Part shown: one piece after another, positions 39,556 to 47,194 of the stretch
Layout: each line of letters begins with the position of its first letter
How positions within the stretch are numbered: the stretch's first letter is position 1
DNA from: Spirosoma luteum DSM 19990
GTDB taxonomy: Bacteria > Bacteroidota > Bacteroidia > Cytophagales > Spirosomataceae
NCBI RefSeq assembly: GCF_000374065.1
Contig: NZ_KB893311.1
Span: 154,460-218,459, forward strand
Length of the DNA: 64,000 nucleotides
Reading direction: 5' to 3'
The notes under the pieces: generated by a model
What the model was told of the DNA's origin: nothing
What the model saw: the letters and a program-made list of their open reading frames with translations, nothing else
Databases searched by the model: none
Program-made: the position numbers and the translations under genes

Positions 39556-40530
39556 CTAAACGTACGCAGCTTCATCGACCATATCGGTCACTTCGCCTTC
39601 TTCCTCATCAGTTTCTTCATCTTCCTCCTCCACCAGGCCCATACTCTCACGTTGCACCTGCATGAATAAATGGGCGTAATCACTGAGCTGCTCGGGTTTC
39701 AGGACGTTGTTTAACCGGGTAACTACGTTTTTATCGTTGATCATGCCATAGTATCCAAGAACGGCAGTGAATTGAGTACATAACTCTTCGACTGATTGTC
39801 TAGACTGTTTTCGTCTTACTTGTTTTCGGATATCATCTAGTATCGATTCCACGGTTTGGAGCTGAGAAAAGTACTTATCAAGCGGCACGTCGGTCGCGGC
39901 CGTTTCTTCGTCCATTAACTCGTCCAGCGAAACTTGCTCTATTCCGTTATCTCCCTCTGTCGGTAAATCAAGCGGAATCACAAATTCATTGGGTTGCGTT
40001 AATGACTCCCCTTCAGGATACGAATTGAGTTGATCACTAAACGTGTTGAGTACGACTCCTTCTGACCCGTTTACCAATTCATCATCAGCATCCTGGTCTC
40101 CATCTTCTGGTTCGGTTGAGTCAGGGTCCGATTCTGTAGCATCAGGATTAAAAGAATAATCTGGCTGATCGCCCGCTCGCTCACCCGGCTCATCCTCGAA
40201 CTGGGTGAATTCGGTTGTCGAGGAGTTTTTAGTTGAGGCGTCGGGATTTTCCAGAAGTTCATGTTCCTGATTACCTTGGCTTTCCACTGGGGGAGGGGCA
40301 ATACTTTTGACAGGTTGAGACACATCAAACACCGTTCTTGACTTACCCAATAATGATACTTCCTCGACTGGCTGGGCGACAGGTATTAGCTGGTCTGCTT
40401 TAGCCGGATCACCAGAAGTGGGACCGGACTGCCACCGTACTTTAGGCAGAGTAAATTCCAGACGATTTTTTAGCAAAATCTGGGCTAACCAAATCACGCC
40501 AATTATAAATAACAGGTAGGCTAATAACAT
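39556..40530 (-). CDS. Membrane-anchored acidic protein of the tra operon (324 aa, TraD-like position)
   Basis: An N-terminal membrane helix (AYLLFIIGVIWLAQILL) is followed by about 190 residues that are strongly acidic and low in complexity, then a helical C-terminal domain (VESILDDIRKQVRRKQSRQS, QLSDYAHLFMQVQRESMGLV) and an acidic tail. In CTnDOT-type loci TraC/TraD sit here, but the sequence match is not certain. It may tether the ParA/DUF3408 proteins to the membrane (inference). Confidence 0.6.
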   Translation of the reverse strand: MLLAYLLFIIGVIWLAQILLKNRLEFTLPKVRWQSGPTSGDPAKADQLIPVAQPVEEVSLLGKSRTVFDVSQPVKSIAPPPVESQGNQEHELLENPDASTKNSSTTEFTQFEDEPGERAGDQPDYSFNPDATESDPDSTEPEDGDQDADDELVNGSEGVVLNTFSDQLNSYPEGESLTQPNEFVIPLDLPTEGDNGIEQVSLDELMDEETAATDVPLDKYFSQLQTVESILDDIRKQVRRKQSRQSVEELCTQFTAVLGYYGMINDKNVVTRLNNVLKPEQLSDYAHLFMQVQRESMGLVEEEDEETDEEEGEVTDMVDEAAYV

Positions 40531-40542
40531 AGCAGTAGGGCG

Positions 40543-41148
40543 TTAATCGTTGATTTGTTGGGTTAACAGGCTCAATAGCTGCTGGTCAATTTGCTTGATA
40601 TCCGAGGCATACTGCTCAAAATGATGATGCAAAATATTATCTAGTATAGCCTGTAGACTCATGCGTCGGTTCTTATGCTCACAATACAAAACCAGTCGTT
40701 TTAAAGATCGGGCATGACAGGGTTTAATGTAAATCCGTTGATCTGCCTGTTCGGATGGGTAATGATTGGACTTAGCTAAAAAGAGATCTTCATAGAGCCA
40801 GCCCCCCTTTTTAGATTTACCCGTTACCGGAACCGACCGTTTTGTAAAGGAGGCCGATTCAGATTGATCACCATCAGTAGCTTTTATCGATTCTAAACCC
40901 TCGGCTATAGCTGATAGACCCACCGCTTCTTTATCCTTATTTAGCACTTCTTCCAGGCGGGGATTTGCCTGGACTTGATCAACTGAGGAAGGGGTGTCAC
41001 CCGTATCATTTACCTGCTGATCATCGCTATTGATTTCAGTAGGTATAGTTACAGTAGTCTGCTGGAGGAATTTATCAAAAGCCGGCGGGCGAGTAGACAT
41101 AAATCCTGCAGCCAAATTATCTAAATCGTTTTTTTTATTACCTGCCAT
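40543..41148 (-). CDS. DUF3408-type protein (TraB-like)
   Basis: A 201-residue protein: disordered polar N-terminus (about residues 1-120), then a C-terminal domain (QRIYIKPCHARSLKRLVLYC, SLQAILDNILHHHFEQY) that matches DUF3408, the family commonly encoded next to the traA ParA gene in Bacteroides transfer loci. It probably binds DNA as a dimer (ribbon-helix-helix-like, inferred). Located 22 bp after the ParA-like gene. Confidence 0.75.
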   Translation of the reverse strand: MAGNKKNDLDNLAAGFMSTRPPAFDKFLQQTTVTIPTEINSDDQQVNDTGDTPSSVDQVQANPRLEEVLNKDKEAVGLSAIAEGLESIKATDGDQSESASFTKRSVPVTGKSKKGGWLYEDLFLAKSNHYPSEQADQRIYIKPCHARSLKRLVLYCEHKNRRMSLQAILDNILHHHFEQYASDIKQIDQQLLSLLTQQIND

Positions 41149-41170
41149 AAGTTGTTGTCGTTAAATGGCC

Positions 41171-41893
41171 TTAGGAAACGGATTCAGGAGCAGTCTGATT
41201 CAAAGCCATTGACGTATGTGTAGGCGCTTTATTCAGCAGTTCTTCCACAATGTTTTGAGAAAAGTGTTTCAGCGGAAAGATGGTTGATATTTGCTCGGCA
41301 ATCGAACTTCCCGCTTCTTTTAAAACCGACTCAAAAACGTACACTCCTTTCCCCTTTATGGCCGATTCAAGCTGCTCTTTCATTTTGACTTTATGGGGCG
41401 TTTTAAGCTTAGTCCAGATGGCACTAATTGGTATAGTTGAGTTATGGAGTTGATAAAAATCAATCGTATCCATGCCGGCCACAAACGACTTAAACTCCAA
41501 TTCAAACGGAATGATAACCTGGTCAATTTGCTTGGCCAGCAAGGCAAAATTATCGATGTTGAGTGTGCCTGGTAAATCCAGGAAAATAACATCGATATTG
41601 GTTGAGGTTCGAATATGCGGCAACACCCGAATTAGATCATCCATCGTCATGGTTTCAATGGGATAAGGAACAATCCCTTTTTCAGCCATTGATGCCAGCA
41701 AATCCGGACTGGTTATCGATGGTAACAAATCCCGTTGTCGACTTCGGGAAAAGCTATGCTGGGGAAAGTCAGTATCAATGACGAGTACCTTGACCTGCTG
41801 GGAGAACAGATAGGTCGCCACTAATTGGGTTAGGGTTGTTTTGCCAGCTCCTCCTTTTTGGGAGGAGAAGGCAATTACTTTTGATTGACTCAT
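41171..41893 (-). CDS. traA: ParA-like ATPase TraA
   Basis: A 240-residue MinD/ParA ATPase: deviant Walker A SSQKGGAGKTTLTQLVATY (about residue 10), A' motif VIDTDFPQHSFS, Walker B VIFLDLPGTLNID. It is the first gene of the minus-strand tra operon, as TraA is in CTnDOT. It differs from the partition parA at 9166 in sequence and neighbours. It probably positions the transfer machinery or relaxosome, and may also affect plasmid segregation. Confidence 0.88.
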   Translation of the reverse strand: MSQSKVIAFSSQKGGAGKTTLTQLVATYLFSQQVKVLVIDTDFPQHSFSRSRQRDLLPSITSPDLLASMAEKGIVPYPIETMTMDDLIRVLPHIRTSTNIDVIFLDLPGTLNIDNFALLAKQIDQVIIPFELEFKSFVAGMDTIDFYQLHNSTIPISAIWTKLKTPHKVKMKEQLESAIKGKGVYVFESVLKEAGSSIAEQISTIFPLKHFSQNIVEELLNKAPTHTSMALNQTAPESVS

Positions 41894-42033
41894 AATTAAA
41901 TGAATTTTAAATAGTGATTTGACAAATATATTGAAATTTGAAAAAGCAAAACCAAGTAAACTACATAAAAATGTTCAAATTAAATTAATCTATACGTTGA
42001 GGGAATTGTTAACTATCAATTAATCAATTATTT

Positions 42034-42401
42034 ACCTAATAACCCATTCACCCAATAACCCATTTACCCAATAACCCATTCACCCAGTTTCCCAATGTCC
42101 TGGTATCCTATTAACCTATATGCCCAATTGCCTGAATGCCCAATGACCCGGTAACCTGATGACCCAGTAACCCATATACCTATTATACCACTATCCCAAT
42201 TACCCATACACCCAATAACCTATTAACCCAATAACCTATTGACCCAATAACCTATTCACCCAATTACCCATTCACCCAATTACCTTGTAGCCTTTTAACC
42301 CAGTGTCCTAATTACCCAAATGCCTAATATCATGGTAACCCAAACACCCACTTACCCAATAACCTAAATGCCTAATCACCTAATTGCCCAATAACCTAAA
42401 G
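42034..42401. repeat. 46-unit octamer array (8-bp period, G-poor top strand)
   Basis: The segment divides without a single insertion or deletion into 46 units of 8 bp, e.g. ACCCATTC, ACCCAATA, ACCTATTA, GCCCAATT. Positions 2-3 are CC in 44 of the 46 units; the exceptions are TACCACTA (42186) and TCATGGTA (42330). The minus strand therefore carries GGG or AGG triplets every 8 nt (e.g. GGGTTATTGGGT), fitting G-quadruplex spacing. It lies between the tra operon and the relaxase genes. It is not coding, since frame repeats and stops show no ORF. Confidence 0.9.
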
Positions 42402-42641
42402 CCAAGAAGCTCATAATCAGCTGGTTAAATGAATATTTATTGGGTTTTTAGATTAATCCTCCCAACTTCAAAGTAGTCTTTCAATTAAATACCGCACCAA
42501 TTTCTTTGTGTGCGTGCAACTGATCTTACCCACAGCAGGAGTTAGACATAGTTTAAAAATTCGATCAGCTAGTTGTAGATATAATTTTTATTTAGAGAAA
42601 CTGTATTTTATTTCAAAAGTCGCCTATCTTCGCCAGAAATC

Positions 42642-42780
42642 CTCTTCGTGAGAAGAGAGCAAGATATGTTTTCCTGGTAACAAAACTCCGGCTATCACCT
42701 TCGTTTTGCTCCCCAGAAAACGGTCTTGCCCTACGGGGTTTCCAGCGACAAATGCCCTACGCTAACGCATCCGGGCATTT
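42642..42780. other. oriT: Putative origin of transfer (oriT)
   Basis: A non-coding, hairpin-rich stretch just upstream of the relaxase operon. CTCTTC / GAAGAG with a 4-nt loop (42642-42657), CAAAAC / GTTTTG (42681-42708), and AAATGCCC / GGGCATTT with a 15-nt loop (42750-42780). The CTTGCCCTACGGGG segment between the last two is a possible nick region. The location between mob genes and the octamer array is where an oriT is expected. The exact nick site cannot be read from sequence alone. Confidence 0.55.
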
Positions 42781-42866
42781 TCGAGTCAATCCAGCGAGTT
42801 AAGACATCGCTGTAGGATGAATTCTTTCGAGAAAAAGCAGGTAAAGGCGACAAAGCAGGAAAAAAT

Positions 42867-43358
42867 ATGGTCACCAAATCAGAAACTTCAAACGCTGATC
42901 AGCGTGAAAAACGAAATAAAGGCGGTAGACCTAGCAAGGTGGCTGATGAAAAGATTGAAAAAACTAAATCCATCGGAACCACCGAAGCCGAACGAATCCG
43001 GTTAAATCGGATTCACAAAATCTACACTGCGGGTCAAACCAAGTCGTTTAGTGTCTTCGCCAAGGAGGTAATTTTTGCCTTGGAAACCTCTGCTACCCTA
43101 CCGAGTACGCCTAGTAAAGACCCTACCTATATCAACACGATCATCATTCAACTAACGCAAATCCGGCAGGACATACGATCAGTAAACACCTTGCATAACC
43201 AGGTAGTCAAACGAATTAATAGCTTGTTTGTGGCCGCTGAGTTAAAAAAGGAAGTGCAGGAGACCAACGATATAATCAAACAGTTGGCTCCCTTGATGCA
43301 ACGGTTAACCAGCTTGTTGGATGAGTTAACCAGAGAGCAAAGTGGAACGGCTAAATAG
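42867..43358 (+). CDS. Relaxosome accessory protein (MobA/BfmA-like)
   Basis: A 163-residue basic protein whose start overlaps the potential oriT side. It begins MVTKSETSNADQREKRNKGG and has RPSKVADEKIEKTKSIGTTE, then an RHH-like motif with EAERIRLNRIHKIYTAGQTK. The second half is a coiled coil (INSLFVAAELKKEVQETND). Bacteroidota mobilization operons place such a DNA-binding protein in front of the relaxase. It ends 24 bp before the relaxase ATG, so the two are an operon. It would bind oriT and stimulate nicking. Confidence 0.75.
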   Translation: MVTKSETSNADQREKRNKGGRPSKVADEKIEKTKSIGTTEAERIRLNRIHKIYTAGQTKSFSVFAKEVIFALETSATLPSTPSKDPTYINTIIIQLTQIRQDIRSVNTLHNQVVKRINSLFVAAELKKEVQETNDIIKQLAPLMQRLTSLLDELTREQSGTAK

Positions 43359-43382
43359 ATAAAATAAACGGTTTGAAAGCGA

Positions 43383-46300
43383 ATGATAGTCAGAATTAAT
43401 ACGGGCAAAAAGCCGGCTGGTGCCGTTCGATATAATGAAGAAAAAGTGTCCAACGGACAGGCTCATTTAATTGGGGTTAGTAACTATCCAAAAGATAATC
43501 CGGATGAATTAAGCATGCGATCAAAAATAGACATGCTAGAAACATACGCCGGTTTTAATCAACGCGTGTCAAGTCCAACATTGCATATATCAGTTGCCTT
43601 TCATCCGTCGGAGAAATTGGATAATGAACAGCTAAAAAGGATGGGGGAGGAGTATATGCAAAAAATGGGGTATGGTAATCAACCCATGTTAATTTACCGC
43701 CATGAAGACACTCATCATCCGCACATCCATATCGTGTCGGTTTCAGTCGATATAGATGGTAAGAAAATATCGGATTCTAATAACCGGCCCCGCTCCAATG
43801 CCATCCGAAAAGAGATGGAAATAAAGTATCAGTTAGTCAAAGCCGAAGAACAGGGAAAACAGCAACTGATGACGACGTCATTACCCGAACAGATGCTTTC
43901 ATATGGAGAAGGGGAAACCAAAAAAGCGATCGGTTCTATTGTTCGTACTGCTTTTACGGATTACAGCTTTTCTTGCACCGATACGTTCACTCAATTTTTG
44001 TCTACCTATAATATTCAACTCAATCAACTTAAGGGGGAATCCAAATCAGGAAAACCTTATCAGGGAATCAGTTTTCAATTGACCAATGGGGACGATGCCA
44101 TCAGTCCCGCGATCAAAGCATCGAGCTACAGTTTTGCCCCCACCCAGGAGCGATTGAACAACCGGTTCAAACACGGCCAAAAGCGAATCGAACAGGCAAA
44201 ACCGTACCTACTTCAGAACGTACAAAAAGCACTGGAAGGGTACCAGAAAGTGAGTGAAGTCGATTATAAAAATCAGTTGCGTTCAGCCGGCATTCAAGTA
44301 CTGGATACGGGAAAAGAATTTATGTATGTCGACCACCACCGGCGAACAGTCTATGGCGAATCTGAACTGGACTCGCGCCTGAGCAGGAAGCATTTGCTGG
44401 GAGCCTTTGTTGAAACGAGCCAAGTAAAATTAGCTCAGCCATTACCCCCTCAATCGGTTAAGCATACGGTGAACGAACCGAAACCAGTTGCCCAAAAAAG
44501 CCATGCGGCAAAGACCCTTTCCGAAAAAGAGGCAATTAATCTTCGTAAACAGGTCGGACGTCATTATCAGACCTATCGCAAAGAGGCTGGCCAGTATTTC
44601 GAGAGTCAAACCATCGAGCGGTTTCCTTTCGAAGTGCTGGTCGAAAAGCTCCAGCAGGAAGGCACCGAGCGGGGCCACGCCCAAACCGCCGTGCGTTTAT
44701 TCGAGCAGTACAAACAAAGTCAACTTGCGGAGATAAAAAGTAAGGAGGAGAGTTACTTTTTGCAAACAGGTGGGATTTACGTAAAACTGGCCACCCAGAT
44801 GCCCATTACTGCCCAAAGCCGGATAAACTTTCTGGAATCGGTAAACCTGCGAACAGAAAGCAACGAGGAAGGGCAGACGCAGCTGGTTCATCGGCATAAC
44901 TCCGCGTTGAAATTAAGTATAACGGCCGACCAAACGCAGGCGCTTCTAACAGGAGGCAGCCGAGCCGTGGCTTTCCCCGCCACGCTGGGCAAAGCCGATC
45001 GGGAGGTATTTTTGGCAGCGGCCAGTGGCCAACTCCCGGAATCAGCTTCGTTTTACGAGGTTAACGGATCCTTGCTCAAAGGCTGTTTACCTCGTCCACT
45101 CTATGAGTCGATCAGCACGGTCCTCAACAAGAATTACCTGCAGCAGGTCATGGGCCATTGCCAGCATTCGGATCGAAGCTTAGCCGAGCAGCTCCTGGAT
45201 CGAGGCATCATCGTGGAAAAGAATGAGCAGGGTTTCCGGGCAGGGTTCAGCCAAACAAATCCAGCAACGTTTGCGCAACTACCATCTATTTACGGGCATC
45301 AACTGGAAGTCGAAGGTCTGCCCAACGAGTACGCTCAATTGGCAGCAGGTCTTCATACCGTAAATGGACGGTTATTAGTTCAGGCGGCTCAGAGCGCAGA
45401 CACCGGCAATCAATCCCGTCTGGAGCGCCTCCGACGCCAGTTGCCCGAGTCGGTAGGAGGAAAATCCCTGCCGAATGCGGAGGTCATTGCCAACCTACGC
45501 GAGCAGTTAGTTAAACCAGCCGCCCCAACCTCCATGCGTTCTCCGCAACAAACGAAGCAGGGAATTAATCGATCGGAATCTGATTCCACAGCCAAAGCCT
45601 TACCCGATGCATTATGGAAAGATTATTTTCAGTTTCGAGGTCGCAACGGTTATTTCTACGAGAGTGCCCTGTTACAAAAGCCAGCGGAATTTCCCATCAC
45701 TCGATTGGTCCAATTGCTGACTAGCCCTCCCCACCAGATAGAGCCCATGGACGCTATTCATCTGGTACAAGCCTTCCAGCAAAATCGACTGAACCGACTC
45801 GACTCGATCATCAAAGGGGATCAGGACCATTTTGCCCTGACAAGTCAAGGGTTTCTGACGATGATTAATCAGGCTCCGCTGAGTGGTCCGGATCGACAAA
45901 AAGCCCTGAAAGCGTTCTATCTGGATATCCACCGGAATGCCAGGGGTGAACTGGAATTGGTTCACCATCAACACAAAACGTTTCGAACTCCTCTTTCCGA
46001 AACGGATACCCAGTCGCTTATAAAAGGGGCTCCACCCGATCAGATCAGATCCATCGCCTTGCCAACTCAGGAATTTCCGCGTCATGAACGGGCACTGTAT
46101 GAACAAATTGTCTTGGGTAAAAACCTAACAAAATCAAAAGTTGATAAAGAGAAACGAGTTGAGAAACCCAGCTTCCGAAATATAATGGGTGAGCGAGCGA
46201 AAATTTTGTTGTCTGATGAACAGTGGGAGCGGGCCAGTCGATTATTAAATGAGCATACAGCCGAGAGTTTGCTTAAAGATGCTCCCCTGGCAGTGGAAAG

Positions 46301-46859
46301 AAAAGTGGACTGGCTTTATCAGCGCGGAATGGTCATTGCGCCAACCAGGGAAGGCTACAGAATGGGTCACTACTTGACGGATCCTAAATTCTACCATCCA
46401 GTGCCGGAGGGTCTGGTGAAGCTCCTGGAATCACACCGGTCCGCCGGAGCCCATGCAGACCACCGTATGGAAGCCCTGTTGCAAACCGATCGTCGACTTA
46501 CGGGCCTGACCACTGAGCGGGGAAAAGCGATGCTTAATCTGGCTCAGGCGCTGGATCAAAAAAATAATAAACGGGTTGACTATATACTACATCAATTAGT
46601 TCATAAAGTACCCTCATTAGCGCCGTTGGTTTCGCAGCCCGAAAAAGTCCTGGATTATCTATCCAACTCCTACGGTCCCCTCCAAGAGAATAAAGTGAAT
46701 AAAACCGATGCGGTGACGAATCAACCAGCGATGCCGGTTCCAGCTCAAGATCAACCGGGAGGCTTACTTGAGGCGCTAGCAGAGGGTACGGATACGTCAC
46801 AGATGCGGAAAAAACAGCGGGTAGGACAACCCCTTCGTAAGCTCAAACCAAGGCGGTAA
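43383..46859 (+). CDS. MobB-type relaxase with large duplicated C-terminal region (1158 aa)
   Basis: The N-terminal relaxase domain (residues about 1-260) shows motif I with the candidate catalytic Tyr in PAGAVRYNEEKVSNG, and motif III HEDTHHPHIHIVSVSVDIDG with the HxHxH metal site. This is the Bacteroidota MOBP/MobB type. The remaining 850 residues are far longer than in ordinary MobB proteins (about 300-400 residues). They contain two copies of a region (about residues 390-635 and 745-1010). The C-terminus ends with a basic tail (RKKQRVGQPLRKLKPRR). It nicks oriT and leads the strand out. Confidence 0.92.
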   Translation: MIVRINTGKKPAGAVRYNEEKVSNGQAHLIGVSNYPKDNPDELSMRSKIDMLETYAGFNQRVSSPTLHISVAFHPSEKLDNEQLKRMGEEYMQKMGYGNQPMLIYRHEDTHHPHIHIVSVSVDIDGKKISDSNNRPRSNAIRKEMEIKYQLVKAEEQGKQQLMTTSLPEQMLSYGEGETKKAIGSIVRTAFTDYSFSCTDTFTQFLSTYNIQLNQLKGESKSGKPYQGISFQLTNGDDAISPAIKASSYSFAPTQERLNNRFKHGQKRIEQAKPYLLQNVQKALEGYQKVSEVDYKNQLRSAGIQVLDTGKEFMYVDHHRRTVYGESELDSRLSRKHLLGAFVETSQVKLAQPLPPQSVKHTVNEPKPVAQKSHAAKTLSEKEAINLRKQVGRHYQTYRKEAGQYFESQTIERFPFEVLVEKLQQEGTERGHAQTAVRLFEQYKQSQLAEIKSKEESYFLQTGGIYVKLATQMPITAQSRINFLESVNLRTESNEEGQTQLVHRHNSALKLSITADQTQALLTGGSRAVAFPATLGKADREVFLAAASGQLPESASFYEVNGSLLKGCLPRPLYESISTVLNKNYLQQVMGHCQHSDRSLAEQLLDRGIIVEKNEQGFRAGFSQTNPATFAQLPSIYGHQLEVEGLPNEYAQLAAGLHTVNGRLLVQAAQSADTGNQSRLERLRRQLPESVGGKSLPNAEVIANLREQLVKPAAPTSMRSPQQTKQGINRSESDSTAKALPDALWKDYFQFRGRNGYFYESALLQKPAEFPITRLVQLLTSPPHQIEPMDAIHLVQAFQQNRLNRLDSIIKGDQDHFALTSQGFLTMINQAPLSGPDRQKALKAFYLDIHRNARGELELVHHQHKTFRTPLSETDTQSLIKGAPPDQIRSIALPTQEFPRHERALYEQIVLGKNLTKSKVDKEKRVEKPSFRNIMGERAKILLSDEQWERASRLLNEHTAESLLKDAPLAVERKVDWLYQRGMVIAPTREGYRMGHYLTDPKFYHPVPEGLVKLLESHRSAGAHADHRMEALLQTDRRLTGLTTERGKAMLNLAQALDQKNNKRVDYILHQLVHKVPSLAPLVSQPEKVLDYLSNSYGPLQENKVNKTDAVTNQPAMPVPAQDQPGGLLEALAEGTDTSQMRKKQRVGQPLRKLKPRR

Positions 46860-47022
46860 GCTTAAAAATCAACGAAATATAGGTGCCTGACTGGTGATCA
46901 ACTTAACCATTTGATAACACTTTTATCCGTTTGAAAAAATGAATTATAAATTGTTTGCCGATTACGGTGCTTGATGACTTTTTCTAAATACGGTCGAATT
47001 TTTCACCTTCATTCCAGGGCCA

Positions 47023-47130
47023 AGCTTCCATAGCCGGATGAAGAGTTGAAAATTTACCGTTATGGAAGCTAATTTTTGCCATGCAAAAATGTATTTTAGC
47101 GTTTTCATCGGTAAAAATTTAAAAATTAGC
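47023..47130. promoter_or_regulatory. Overlapping inverted repeats before the coupling-protein gene
   Basis: AGCTTCCATA (47023-47032) pairs with TATGGAAGCT (47061-47070). The same GCT continues into GCTAATTTTT (47068-47077), which pairs with AAAAATTAGC (47121-47130). The two hairpins exclude each other where they share bases. The 335-bp gap 46860-47194 holds no ORF. Confidence 0.6.
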
Positions 47131-47194
47131 TTATTCTGTGTAACTAAAGGGCATCAGGTTCCGTACTCATTGACATTCTAAATTTATAACTGCT

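Noticed and set aside
42034..42401. CRISPR array or tandem-repeat gene
   Set aside because: Units are 8 bp without spacers, and the period breaks any reading frame; no cas genes lie nearby.
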